Source: Gorillibacterium sp.
Lineage (GTDB): Bacteria; Bacillota; Bacilli; Paenibacillales; NBRC-103111
Direction of reading: 5' to 3'
Assembly: GCA_014380705.1 (NCBI GenBank)
Contig: JACMJI010000249.1
Coordinates: forward strand, 1 to 14,326
DNA: 14,326 nt
The notes under the pieces are model-generated. The model was not told the origin of the DNA and searched no databases. It was given only the letters and a program-made list of their open reading frames with translations. The position numbers were made by a program, and so were the translations under genes. Positions 5,102 through 11,876 of the stretch are shown in pieces (positions within the stretch are counted from its first letter, which is position 1; each line of letters begins with the position of its first letter).

Positions 5102-6286
5102 ATGATGCACAAGACAAAATCAATGGAAGACTATCTGACAAGTCGCACTCGGGCTATTCCTCCCTCAGGTATTCGCAAATTTTTCGACCTCGTTAGCGGG
5201 AGCAAAGATATTATCTCTCTCGGTGTAGGTGAACCCGATTTCGCCACTCCTTGGCATGTACGGGATGCCGCCGTTGTCTCCTTAGAAAGAGGCTATACAA
5301 AATATACACCAAACGCAGGAATACTTGAGCTTCGACAAGCAATCGCTCGATATTTACACGATGGCTTCAATCTAAGCTATCGCCCTGAGGATGAAATGAT
5401 TGTCACAATCGGTGGCAGCGAAGGCATAGATTTAGCGCTTCGTGCATTAGTCAGTCCTGGTGATGAGGTTCTCGTCCCAGAGCCTTGTTATCTTCCCTAC
5501 AGTCCGATTACACAGCTAAGTGGCGGGGTACCTGTCGGAGTTGAGACGTTTGCTGAGAACGGATTTAAATTAACGGCTGAATCACTGCAAGCACATATTA
5601 CGCCCCGGTCTAAGGTGCTGATTCTATGCTTTCCGAGCAATCCCACCGGGGGGATTATGACTTATGAGGAATTGCTCCCGATTGCTAAGCTAGTAGAGGA
5701 GAATGATCTAATCGTCATCTCTGACGAAATCTATGCCGAACTTACGTATGGTAGAAAACATGTCAGTTTTGCTACCCTTCCCGGTATGAAGGACCGCACG
5801 ATTGTAGTTAGTGGCTTTTCTAAAGCGTTCGCGATGACCGGGTGGAGAATGGGTTATGTCTGCGGTCATCGGGATATCATAGCCGGCATGTTGAAGATCC
5901 ATCAATATACAGTCATGTGTGCACCTGCAATGGGTCAAGTTGCCGCACTTGAAGCGCTCAGTGGGGGCCTGGAGGAGACGGCGCGAATGGTTGAATCCTA
6001 TAACCAGCGCAGGCGCTTAGTTGTTAAGGGCTTTCAAGAGATGGGGTTAGACTGCCATGAGCCAGAGGGTGCTTTCTATGCTTTCCCTTGTATTACATCA
6101 ACCGGGCTTTCCTCAGAGGTTTTCGCTGAGCGACTCGTCTTTGAGTCGAAGGTTGCTGTCGTTCCTGGCAATGTATTCGGCAGAGGCGGGGAAGGATTTA
6201 TTCGTTGCTCCTATGCCACCTCGGTTGCTCAATTGAATGAGGCATTAGAAAGAATTAGTGGATTTGTCAAGAAGGTAAGAAGCTAG
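5102..6286 (+). CDS. alaT: PLP-dependent class I/II aminotransferase, probable alanine transaminase AlaT
   Basis: A 394-residue fold-type I aminotransferase of normal length. Readable landmarks: the YTPNAG region near residue 70; N180 in SNPTGG; D208 and Y211 in SDEIYAELTYG (D208 should pair with the PLP pyridine nitrogen); Schiff-base lysine K241 in SGFSKAFAMTGWRMGY; and substrate-carboxylate arginine R368 in FIRCSYATS. It resembles B. subtilis YugH (AlaT) more than the related PatA, as judged from motifs such as GVGEPDF and CAPAMGQVAALEAL. Likely reaction: transfer of the amino group between alanine and 2-oxoglutarate or pyruvate and glutamate. AGGAGAGG precedes ATG 5102; ATG 5105 is an equally possible start. 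It follows alaR closely and is followed by a terminator, so the two form a two-gene operon. Confidence 0.9.
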   Translation: MMHKTKSMEDYLTSRTRAIPPSGIRKFFDLVSGSKDIISLGVGEPDFATPWHVRDAAVVSLERGYTKYTPNAGILELRQAIARYLHDGFNLSYRPEDEMIVTIGGSEGIDLALRALVSPGDEVLVPEPCYLPYSPITQLSGGVPVGVETFAENGFKLTAESLQAHITPRSKVLILCFPSNPTGGIMTYEELLPIAKLVEENDLIVISDEIYAELTYGRKHVSFATLPGMKDRTIVVSGFSKAFAMTGWRMGYVCGHRDIIAGMLKIHQYTVMCAPAMGQVAALEALSGGLEETARMVESYNQRRRLVVKGFQEMGLDCHEPEGAFYAFPCITSTGLSSEVFAERLVFESKVAVVPGNVFGRGGEGFIRCSYATSVAQLNEALERISGFVKKVRS

Positions 6287-6358
6287 GCGCTGCGATTTGC
6301 TATAAAGCTTGCTAGATTTACTAATCAAAGGTTGATCAAAGGGCTGCACCAAATGGAC

Positions 6359-6420
6359 AAGAGAATCGAGTTAGTGAGAGGAGCGGAATGTGGCTCTACG
6401 CGGATTCGGTTCTTTTTTTC
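6359..6420 (+). terminator. Probable terminator of alaR-alaT
   Basis: An imperfect hairpin pairs AAGA, GAATC (6363-6367) and AGAG with CTCT, GATTC (6403-6407) and TCTT, with internal mismatches, and ends in seven T (6413-6419). The stem is irregular, so efficiency is uncertain. The bases between alaT and this hairpin hold nothing else recognisable. Confidence 0.5.
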
Positions 6421-6426
6421 ATTCAT

Positions 6427-6453
6427 AAGTCATTCTTCTTAGATGAATAACTT
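6427..6453. repeat. Imperfect 13-bp dyad upstream of the Spo0E-like gene
   Basis: AAGTCATTCTTCT and AGATGAATAACTT, separated by one base, are inverted copies with 11 of 13 positions matching. It lies just before the -35 of the Spo0E-like promoter, so it may be a regulator site, but it could also be fortuitous. Confidence 0.35.
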
Positions 6454-6456
6454 GAT

Positions 6457-6484
6457 TTGCAATTATTTCAAAAAATGCTATATT
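6457..6484 (+). promoter_or_regulatory. Promoter of the Spo0E-like gene (extended -10)
   Basis: TTGCAA (6457-6462) and TATATT (6479-6484) are 16 bases apart, and TGC directly precedes the -10, giving the TGn extended -10 form. It lies about 75 bases before the Spo0E-like start codon. Confidence 0.6.
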
Positions 6485-6559
6485 TATAGTGAATGAAAGT
6501 TTTGAAAATGTTGGAAAATCTGCGAATCATCTTAGAATCGTCTTAAGGAGGGGAGATAA

Positions 6560-6814
6560 ATGGTATATGGTCAGGGCGCGTGGGCAATTTCCCGTGGCTT
6601 TATGGTACGGGATAGAGGAGCGAAGAGACCCTATCAAAAAACCAAAGGTTCCTCATCTTTAGCGTTTTTAGAGGAAGAAATTTATATGCTGCGCAGTCGA
6701 ATGGTAGAGTTATTCGAGAGAGAGCAGTCACTAACTTCTACACCTGTTGTTGAAGCAAGTAACGAGCTGGACCTGAAGATAAATGAATACATGGAGAAAA
6801 CCGGGATCCGTTGA
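6560..6814 (+). CDS. Spo0E-family aspartyl-phosphate phosphatase
   Basis: An 84-residue protein whose C-terminal 50 residues fit the Spo0E family: two short helices (EEEIYMLRSRMVELFEREQS and EASNELDLKINEYMEK) around a turn (LTSTPVV), with the signature SNELD at residues 67-71 (family pattern SxxLD). Family knowledge: these small phosphatases remove phosphate from Spo0A and so delay sporulation. The first 34 residues are basic and glycine-rich and are not part of the usual domain; they may be a species-specific extension. The start at ATG 6560 is strongly supported by AAGGAGGGGAG. It is monocistronic: its own promoter lies upstream, and a terminator begins within its last codons. The symbol is left blank because paralogues cannot be told apart. 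Confidence 0.8.
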   Translation: MVYGQGAWAISRGFMVRDRGAKRPYQKTKGSSSLAFLEEEIYMLRSRMVELFEREQSLTSTPVVEASNELDLKINEYMEKTGIR

Positions 6815-6829
6815 TTCTGGTTTTTCTTT
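6797..6829 (+). terminator. Terminator overlapping the end of the Spo0E-like gene
   Basis: AAAACCGGGATC (6797-6808) pairs with GATTCTGGTTTT (6813-6824) over a CGTT loop with two G-T pairs, followed by TTCTTTG. The stop codon (6812-6814) is inside the hairpin. Confidence 0.85.
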
Positions 6830-6841
6830 GTGCAGGCTTAG

Positions 6842-6870
6842 TTGTAAAAGTCGCTTGAATCCTCTATACT
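6842..6870 (+). promoter_or_regulatory. Promoter of the cobalamin riboswitch operon
   Basis: TTGTAA (6842-6847) and TATACT (6865-6870) are exactly 17 bases apart. Transcription would begin near 6877, about 35 bases before the riboswitch P1 stem. Confidence 0.75.
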
Positions 6871-6912
6871 TTATGCTGAGACAAAACTGCTGGACTTGTA
6901 TATCCATGAAAT

Positions 6913-7073
6913 CGTTAGGTGTCTGCTCATGTCTGAGCGGATGAAAAGGGAAGCCGGTGCAAATCCGGCGCGGTCGCGCCACTGTAACCCATGGTCAGCC
7001 TCATAAACCACTGTTCGCGAGAATGGGAAGGTGAAGGTTGTGTAAGCCAGGGAGTCAGGAGACCTGCCTAACG
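6913..7073 (+). ncRNA. Cobalamin (B12) riboswitch aptamer
   Basis: The conserved core is easy to read: AAAAGGGAAGCCGGTGCAAA followed by TCCGGC (6944-6969), the GCGCCACTGTAA segment (6976-6986), AAGCCAGG (7044-7051), and the B12 box AGTCAGGAGACCTGCC (7053-7068). The P1 stem is formed by CGTTAGG (6913-6919) with CCTAACG (7067-7073). Family knowledge: adenosylcobalamin or a related corrinoid binds this RNA and lowers expression of the downstream genes. The genes that follow are for cobalamin uptake and assembly, so the regulation is feedback by product. The boundaries are set by P1; a covariance model might extend them by a few bases. Confidence 0.95.
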
Positions 7074-7124
7074 GTTAGCTAACGAAATCCTTCGCGGTAA
7101 AGGATTTGGCTGACAGGGTTTTTT
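7074..7124 (+). terminator. Riboswitch expression-platform terminator
   Basis: GTTAGC (7074-7079) pairs with GCTGAC (7109-7114, one T-G pair) and encloses an inner perfect 8-bp hairpin AAATCCTT/AAGGATTT (7085-7092 and 7100-7107). AGGG and six T (7119-7124) follow. It starts right after the 3' strand of P1, so P1 formation could influence it. Confidence 0.65.
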
Positions 7125-7245
7125 CGAAATGGAAGAGAAACGTATACGTTTTATCCTATACTTTCTTTGATATTTCAATTTCACCGGTAGACGAGGGCGT
7201 CGTAGGATGCCTTTACGTTTCCGAGGGGAATGACACCCGTTTGCT
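7125..7245 (+). other. Leader segment between two terminators
   Basis: About 120 bases with no gene. It contains a perfect 14-bp palindrome AAACGTATACGTTT (7138-7151), a small stem GACG-AGGG-CGTC near 7191-7202, and an AGGGG stretch (about 7224-7228) that could pair with the CCTCC forming the 5' arm of the next terminator. No known aptamer motif was recognised. Confidence 0.4.
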
Positions 7246-7277
7246 AAACCTCCAGCCGTTATAGGCGGGAGGTTTTT
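7246..7277 (+). terminator. Second terminator in the cobalamin leader
   Basis: AAACCTCC-A-GCC (7246-7257) pairs with GGC-G-GGAGGTTT (7264-7275) over a GTTATA loop, followed by a T-run (7273-7277). It ends 60 bases before btuF. It is a textbook intrinsic terminator lying between the riboswitch and the genes it controls. Confidence 0.8.
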
Positions 7278-7337
7278 CGTTTGCATTGGAATTGCCGAAA
7301 GTAGTTCGTTCTCCAATCATACGAAGGAGAGATGAAC

Positions 7338-8357
7338 ATGGTAGTGAGAAAAGAAAGAGCAGCAACAAGAATGACACGTTTGGCTGTCCTGATGCTTAGT
7401 TTGATTTTGATGCTGAGTCTTGTAGGTTGTGGGGGTAAGGAAGCTAAGGAAACAGCTAGTCCGACAACATCAACAGGTACTGTAGTTACGGAGTCCCCAG
7501 CAGCCTCCCCATCGGCTGAAGTTCGATCTGATCAGACGGAGTACCCGCTTACCGTTAAGGATTCCACGGGAACGGATGTTGTATTTGAGCGGGCACCGGA
7601 GAGAATTGTTACCCTCGCTCCTAGTGAAACTGAAATTGCTTTTGCAGTAGGGGCGGGAGATAAGGTGGTGGGTGTTGATACCAACAGTGACTATCCAGAA
7701 GCGGCTGCATCAAAAAATAAAATTGGCGATGTGAATACAGATATAGAAGCGGTTCTCGCCTTAAAGCCTGAACTCGTACTCGCTCAAAGCGGGATGCAGT
7801 TTGAGACCGTTCAGAAGCTTAGAGAATTGAACATTAAGGTCTATGCAACAGATCCTAAATCAATTGATCAGGTCATGCAGAAGATTGAAGATGTCGGTCT
7901 TATTCTTAACGCCCAAGCGAATGCCAAGCAAATAACGGACAAAATGGCAACAGATCGTGACCGGATCACAGCACTGCTAAAGGATGTAACGAAAAAGCAG
8001 GTATATCTGGAATTTTCTCCAGGCTGGAGTGTCGGAAAAGGTGAATTCCTTGATGAGCTGTTAACCCTTGCAGGGGGTACGAATGTAGCAGCAGACCAAA
8101 CAGGTTGGTTTGAGATTAATGCGGAGCAGATTGTCAAAGCAGATCCGGCAATTATCATCTATGGTAAAGATATGATGATGGGGAACATGATTTATGATGA
8201 AATCATGAAACGTCCAGGCTTTGACGCGATTACGGCGATAAAGAATAAAGACATTTATCCGGTTGATTCCAATCTGGTATCGCGGGTCGGGCCCCGTCTT
8301 ACGGATGGTCTGATCGAAATGGCTAAAGTAATTAACCCCGATTTGGTAAAAGAATAA
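7338..8357 (+). CDS. btuF: Cobalamin ABC transporter substrate-binding lipoprotein BtuF
   Basis: A periplasmic-binding-protein-type lipoprotein of 339 residues. A basic N-terminus and hydrophobic helix lead to the lipobox L-V-G-C, so the mature protein starts at C31 and is anchored on the outside of the membrane. A Ser/Thr/Pro-rich linker (about residues 36-62) is followed by the two-lobe corrinoid/siderophore-binding fold (RIVTLAPSETEIAFAVGAGD near residues 89-108; KPELVLAQ; GGTNVAADQ; a C-terminal SNLVSRVGPRLTDGL). GGAG (7326-7329) lies eight bases before ATG 7338; the upstream ATG 7332 is too close to be used. The riboswitch upstream and the cob genes downstream fix the substrate as a corrinoid rather than a siderophore. 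Its stop codon overlaps the btuC start by one base. Confidence 0.92.
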   Translation: MVVRKERAATRMTRLAVLMLSLILMLSLVGCGGKEAKETASPTTSTGTVVTESPAASPSAEVRSDQTEYPLTVKDSTGTDVVFERAPERIVTLAPSETEIAFAVGAGDKVVGVDTNSDYPEAAASKNKIGDVNTDIEAVLALKPELVLAQSGMQFETVQKLRELNIKVYATDPKSIDQVMQKIEDVGLILNAQANAKQITDKMATDRDRITALLKDVTKKQVYLEFSPGWSVGKGEFLDELLTLAGGTNVAADQTGWFEINAEQIVKADPAIIIYGKDMMMGNMIYDEIMKRPGFDAITAIKNKDIYPVDSNLVSRVGPRLTDGLIEMAKVINPDLVKE

Positions 8358-9397
8358 TGCGTAAAACCTTAATATTTGGAGGAGGCTTCGGCCTTCTCTT
8401 GCTTATTTCTGCCATTATAAGTCTTTCCATGGGGTCTGCTCATATACCGCTTCTGGAGGTGTGGCGGATTTTGCTGCATCGTCTTCCCCTATTGGGTCAG
8501 TGGATCACACCGAACTGGGATGCTGGAAGTGAAACGATTATAATTCAGGTTCGATTGCCGCGGGTAGCTCTAGCTATGCTGGTTGGCGCCTCGCTTTCTA
8601 TAGCGGGTGCGGGCTACCAGGGTGTGCTGCGCAATCCGTTAGCAGACCCCTATACACTTGGCGTGGCATCAGGAGCATCTGCCGGGGCTGCACTCGTGAT
8701 GATGCTTGGACTTCGGGCAACCTGGGGGCTTTGGGCGCTTCCTGCTGCTGCTTTTCCGGCTGGACTCTTTACCCTTATTCTTGTCTATGCGCTAGCAGGG
8801 AAGGCGGGTAGAAAGAAAGTGGAAACCTTAATTCTTGCTGGTGTTATCATCCAAGCCTTCTTTGGTGCCTTTGTATCACTAACCGTCGCACTTTCTCATG
8901 GGATGGTAAATGAGATTCTTTTCTGGCTAATGGGCAGTGTCGCTATGCGAGGCTGGGAATATTCACGTGTGCTGTTCCCCGCTCTGCTTATTACGTCCGT
9001 TGTGCTCTCATGCTTTAGCAGAACGCTCAATCTATTCGCTCTAGGGGAGAAACAAGCTGCTTATATGGGAGTCCACGTTGGGCGAACAAAGCTCATTGTT
9101 CTGGGGATGGCCACTTTCCTCACAGCGGGTGCTGTTTCAGTTGCGGGTACGATTGGTTTTGTTGGACTTGTGGTGCCACATCTCGTCCGCCTCTTGGCTG
9201 GTCCTGATTATCGGCTGCTTATTCCTGTATCCGCTTTGGCGGGTGCGTCCTATGTGCTATGGTCAGATACATTGGCAAGAACAATATTAAGCAACCAGGA
9301 AATACCCTTAGGCGTGGTGACGGCACTCATTGGGACCCCATTCTTCGCCTACTTACTTTATGAGCGCAGGGCTCTTAAAGGGAGGGCTAAGCCGTGA
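8357..9397 (+). CDS. btuC: Cobalamin ABC transporter permease BtuC (FecCD family)
   Basis: A 346-residue FecCD-family permease with about ten hydrophobic helices. The conserved segment NPLADPYTLGVASGASAGAA (from residue 93) is the typical second-helix region of BtuC/FhuB/FecD proteins, and GFVGLVVPHLVRLLAGPDYR marks the coupling and C-terminal region that contacts the ATPase. It forms the membrane channel as a homodimer with two BtuD subunits. It has no strong ribosome binding site of its own; its ATG overlaps the btuF stop by one base, so translational coupling is likely. The end overlaps the btuD start by four bases (GTGA). Confidence 0.92.
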   Translation: MRKTLIFGGGFGLLLLISAIISLSMGSAHIPLLEVWRILLHRLPLLGQWITPNWDAGSETIIIQVRLPRVALAMLVGASLSIAGAGYQGVLRNPLADPYTLGVASGASAGAALVMMLGLRATWGLWALPAAAFPAGLFTLILVYALAGKAGRKKVETLILAGVIIQAFFGAFVSLTVALSHGMVNEILFWLMGSVAMRGWEYSRVLFPALLITSVVLSCFSRTLNLFALGEKQAAYMGVHVGRTKLIVLGMATFLTAGAVSVAGTIGFVGLVVPHLVRLLAGPDYRLLIPVSALAGASYVLWSDTLARTILSNQEIPLGVVTALIGTPFFAYLLYERRALKGRAKP

Positions 9398-10218
9398 TTG
9401 AACTAAAGCAATTACACAAATCAATCGGTGAGCAAGTGATCCTGAAGCAGATCTCATTAACGATCAAGGAGGGCTCCTTTTTTGGTATTATCGGTCCTAA
9501 TGGTAGTGGAAAGTCAACGTTGATTGGACTCGTTGCTGGAATCGACCAACCAGATTCAGGAGACGTGCTGCTAGATGGTCGTCCAATCCAAGCCTATTCA
9601 CGCAAGGAACTGGCGCGATTTCTGGCCGTTCTGCCTCAAGAAGGGCTGCAAGCCGACGGCTTCACTGTAAGGGAAGTTTTAGAAATGGGAAGGTTCCCCT
9701 ATCAAAACTGGTTCGGCGGGGAAGAGGAGGATTCTTCCTCGCTAATCGATGGGATTATGGAGCGGCTTTCAATCCGCCACCTAGAGGAGCGTTTGATTGA
9801 GCACCTAAGTGGGGGGGAGCGCCAACGTGTTGCTCTTGGCAAGACCATGGTGCAGGAGCCGAGGGTACTGCTTTTGGATGAGCCGACCACTTTTCTCGAT
9901 ATCGGCTATCAAATCCAGTTGATGGATTACATTAGAGAATGGCAGATGGAATGCGGCTTAACTGTTATAGCCGTACTACATGACTTGAACCTAGCTGCGC
10001 AATATTGTGAACGGCTTATGCTTATGAACAAGGGGACGATCGCCTTTGCTGGGGAACCTGAGGAAATAATGGATGCTGAGCTGATCGCTCAAGTGTATGG
10101 AACACGGCCCCTTATTCTAGCTCATCCTCAGAGCGGCATTCCACAAATTCTACTCCAACCCGGGGTAATTGGAATAAATAAGAGAATGGGAGGGAATGAG
10201 AATGCTGACAATAGATAG
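9394..10218 (+). CDS. btuD: Cobalamin ABC transporter ATP-binding protein BtuD
   Basis: A 274-residue ABC ATPase with all motifs in place: Walker A GPNGSGKST (34-42), Q-loop Q82, signature LSGGE (138-142), Walker B LLLDEP (159-164), and the H-loop H196 in VLHDLN. It powers the BtuC channel from the cytoplasmic face. The GTG start at 9394 overlaps the btuC stop and has GGAGG (9381-9385) eight bases upstream. The C-terminal 20-25 residues are hydrophilic and overlap the cobT start. FecE/FhuC-type siderophore ATPases share the same motifs, so the corrinoid assignment rests on context. Confidence 0.9.
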   Translation: MIELKQLHKSIGEQVILKQISLTIKEGSFFGIIGPNGSGKSTLIGLVAGIDQPDSGDVLLDGRPIQAYSRKELARFLAVLPQEGLQADGFTVREVLEMGRFPYQNWFGGEEEDSSSLIDGIMERLSIRHLEERLIEHLSGGERQRVALGKTMVQEPRVLLLDEPTTFLDIGYQIQLMDYIREWQMECGLTVIAVLHDLNLAAQYCERLMLMNKGTIAFAGEPEEIMDAELIAQVYGTRPLILAHPQSGIPQILLQPGVIGINKRMGGNENADNR

Positions 10219-11251
10219 CATGGTCCATGCAATCGCTCCATTACATACGGAGGCCATGGCAACTACAGCACATCGGTTGGATAATTTAACAAAGCCCCTT
10301 GGCAGCTTAGGTAAGCTAGAGAAGCTTGCAATACAAGCGGCAGGCGTTACAGGTGAGGTGCTGCCTGATCTTTCACACAAAGCTGTCATTGTAATGGCTG
10401 GGGATCATGGCGTTTGCGCCGAAGGTGTCAGTGCTTTTCCCCAAGAGGTTACAGCCCAGATGGTGTATAACTTTCTTGAAGGCGGGGCCGCTGTCAACGT
10501 GCTGGCGAAGCTGGCTGGCGCGGAAGTGTTATGCGTCGATATTGGCGTTGACGCTGATTTGGAGCATCAGCAGCTCGTGAGCTGCAAGGTGCGCCGCGGC
10601 ACCGGCAACATTGCCCAAGGCCCGGCAATGAGCCGGGAGGAGGCGGAAGCCGCGATTAGCATCGGCTTCGAGCTTGCGGCGAACCTTGCTGCGCGGGGCT
10701 GCCGTGTCATCGCCACCGGCGAGATGGGCATCGGTAACACAACGCCAAGCGCTGCGCTGCTGATGGCGTTGACTGGCCTAGATGCCGAGCAGGCCGTTGG
10801 CCGCGGCACGGGCATTAACGACGAGCAGCTTCTCCACAAGCGCCGCGTTGTGGAGCGTGCTCTCGCCGTTAATGCCCCAGATCGCGATGACCCGCTCGGC
10901 GTGCTCGCAGCTGTAGGCGGCCTCGAAATCGCCGGGCTTACCGGCGTTATCTTGGGCGCTGCTGCCCACCGTTGCCTCGTCGTCATCGACGGCTTTATTT
11001 CCTCTGCCGCGGCTCTGCTTGCCGTTCGTCTCTGCCCTGTCGTCCACGATTACATCGTTGCCACCCATCGATCACAGGAACGTGGGCATACCCTTTTGCT
11101 GAAGGAGCTTAACCTGTTTCCGATGCTTGACCTAGACATGCGTCTCGGAGAAGGAACAGGCGCTGTACTCGCTTTTCATCTGATCGATGCCTCGCAATGT
11201 ATCTTACGGGAGATGGCTACCTTCACAAGTGCTGGAGTATCCCATAACTAA
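10202..11251 (+). CDS. cobT: Nicotinate-nucleotide--dimethylbenzimidazole phosphoribosyltransferase CobT
   Basis: CobT, 349 residues, the usual length. It moves phosphoribose from nicotinate mononucleotide to the lower-ligand base (classically 5,6-dimethylbenzimidazole) to make alpha-ribazole phosphate. Family motifs: TKPLGSLGKLE near residue 30, MAGDHGV, GEMGIGNTT, GRGTGI, HRSQERGH, and the catalytic glutamate in LGEGTGA at residue 317, the same number as the known Salmonella residue. GGAGGG lies seven bases before ATG 10202; ATG 10196 is only one base away from it and unlikely. The gene overlaps the end of btuD by 17 bases. Base composition is uneven: roughly 10561-10980 is about 66% GC, whereas both ends are about 43-53%. 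The reading frame and motifs are intact throughout. Confidence 0.94.
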   Translation: MLTIDSMVHAIAPLHTEAMATTAHRLDNLTKPLGSLGKLEKLAIQAAGVTGEVLPDLSHKAVIVMAGDHGVCAEGVSAFPQEVTAQMVYNFLEGGAAVNVLAKLAGAEVLCVDIGVDADLEHQQLVSCKVRRGTGNIAQGPAMSREEAEAAISIGFELAANLAARGCRVIATGEMGIGNTTPSAALLMALTGLDAEQAVGRGTGINDEQLLHKRRVVERALAVNAPDRDDPLGVLAAVGGLEIAGLTGVILGAAAHRCLVVIDGFISSAAALLAVRLCPVVHDYIVATHRSQERGHTLLLKELNLFPMLDLDMRLGEGTGAVLAFHLIDASQCILREMATFTSAGVSHN

Positions 11252-11282
11252 TATCCTTTAAGGGCTGGAAAGGATTTGAGCG

Positions 11283-11876
11283 ATGCTAATTTTTATTACA
11301 GGTGGAGCCCGCAGCGGCAAAAGCACCTTCGCTGAACAATACGCCGCAAAGCTTGGGCGGGAAGGGTGTTATATAGCGACTGCTCAGCTTTATGACGATG
11401 AAATGCAGGGGCGGGCCAGATTGCATCATGATCGAAGGCTCAAGGCAGGTTTCCCTTGGCAATTGGTAGAGGAGCCCTTTGCACTCTCGGAGCGAATAGC
11501 AGCATGCTCAGAAATGGTTCATTCAGCTGAGGGAACACCCGCACAAACGAAGGTCGTATTAGTAGATTGTCTTACCCTTTGGTTATCGAATTGGCTGCTC
11601 AAGCTTTCGTCCGAGCATAAAGTTGAGGAGCTGGAGCAGAAGATTAACGAATTGGTTTCTGCGCTTACCTCCTGTCCGTATCCTGTATTAGTCGTTTCCA
11701 ACGAGGTGGGTGACGGTATTGTCCCGGAATACCCGCTCGGTCGGTTGTTTCGAGATTGGGCGGGCATTCTCAACAAGCGAGTGGCCGAGGTTAGTAATCA
11801 AGTATTCTTAGTAACAGCTGGTATCCCGGTAGATTTAAAAAAGCTGGCTTTTTCCTGGGAAGAGGAAAGCCTGTGA
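11283..11876 (+). CDS. cobU: Adenosylcobinamide kinase / adenosylcobinamide-phosphate guanylyltransferase CobU
   Basis: CobU (CobP-type), 197 residues. It phosphorylates adenosylcobinamide and then transfers GMP, giving adenosylcobinamide-GDP for CobS. The P-loop GGARSGKS is at residues 7-14. H48/H49 lie in the RARLHHDRR segment, one of which should be the guanylylated histidine (H48 by alignment with the known family pattern). The conserved VLVDCLTLWLSNW and VVSNEVGDGIVPEYPLGR segments follow, the latter typical of the family. AAGGA lies about eight bases before ATG 11283. The gene is 31 bases after cobT and overlaps cobS by four bases. Confidence 0.93.
   Translation: MLIFITGGARSGKSTFAEQYAAKLGREGCYIATAQLYDDEMQGRARLHHDRRLKAGFPWQLVEEPFALSERIAACSEMVHSAEGTPAQTKVVLVDCLTLWLSNWLLKLSSEHKVEELEQKINELVSALTSCPYPVLVVSNEVGDGIVPEYPLGRLFRDWAGILNKRVAEVSNQVFLVTAGIPVDLKKLAFSWEEESL

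Noticed and set aside
7139..7170. Possible second promoter in the cobalamin leader (TATACT near 7157)
   Set aside because: The -10-like sequence has no -35 at a suitable distance, and the palindrome there explains part of the AT pattern.
9078..9290. Alternative plus-strand frame inside btuC
   Set aside because: It is an out-of-frame shadow of the btuC membrane helices without a ribosome binding site.
10567..11068. Long reading frames on the minus strand opposite cobT
   Set aside because: They follow from the high GC content at third codon positions in this part of cobT. They have no ribosome binding site and low-complexity Ala/Ser/Arg composition, whereas the CobT motifs are intact on the plus strand.
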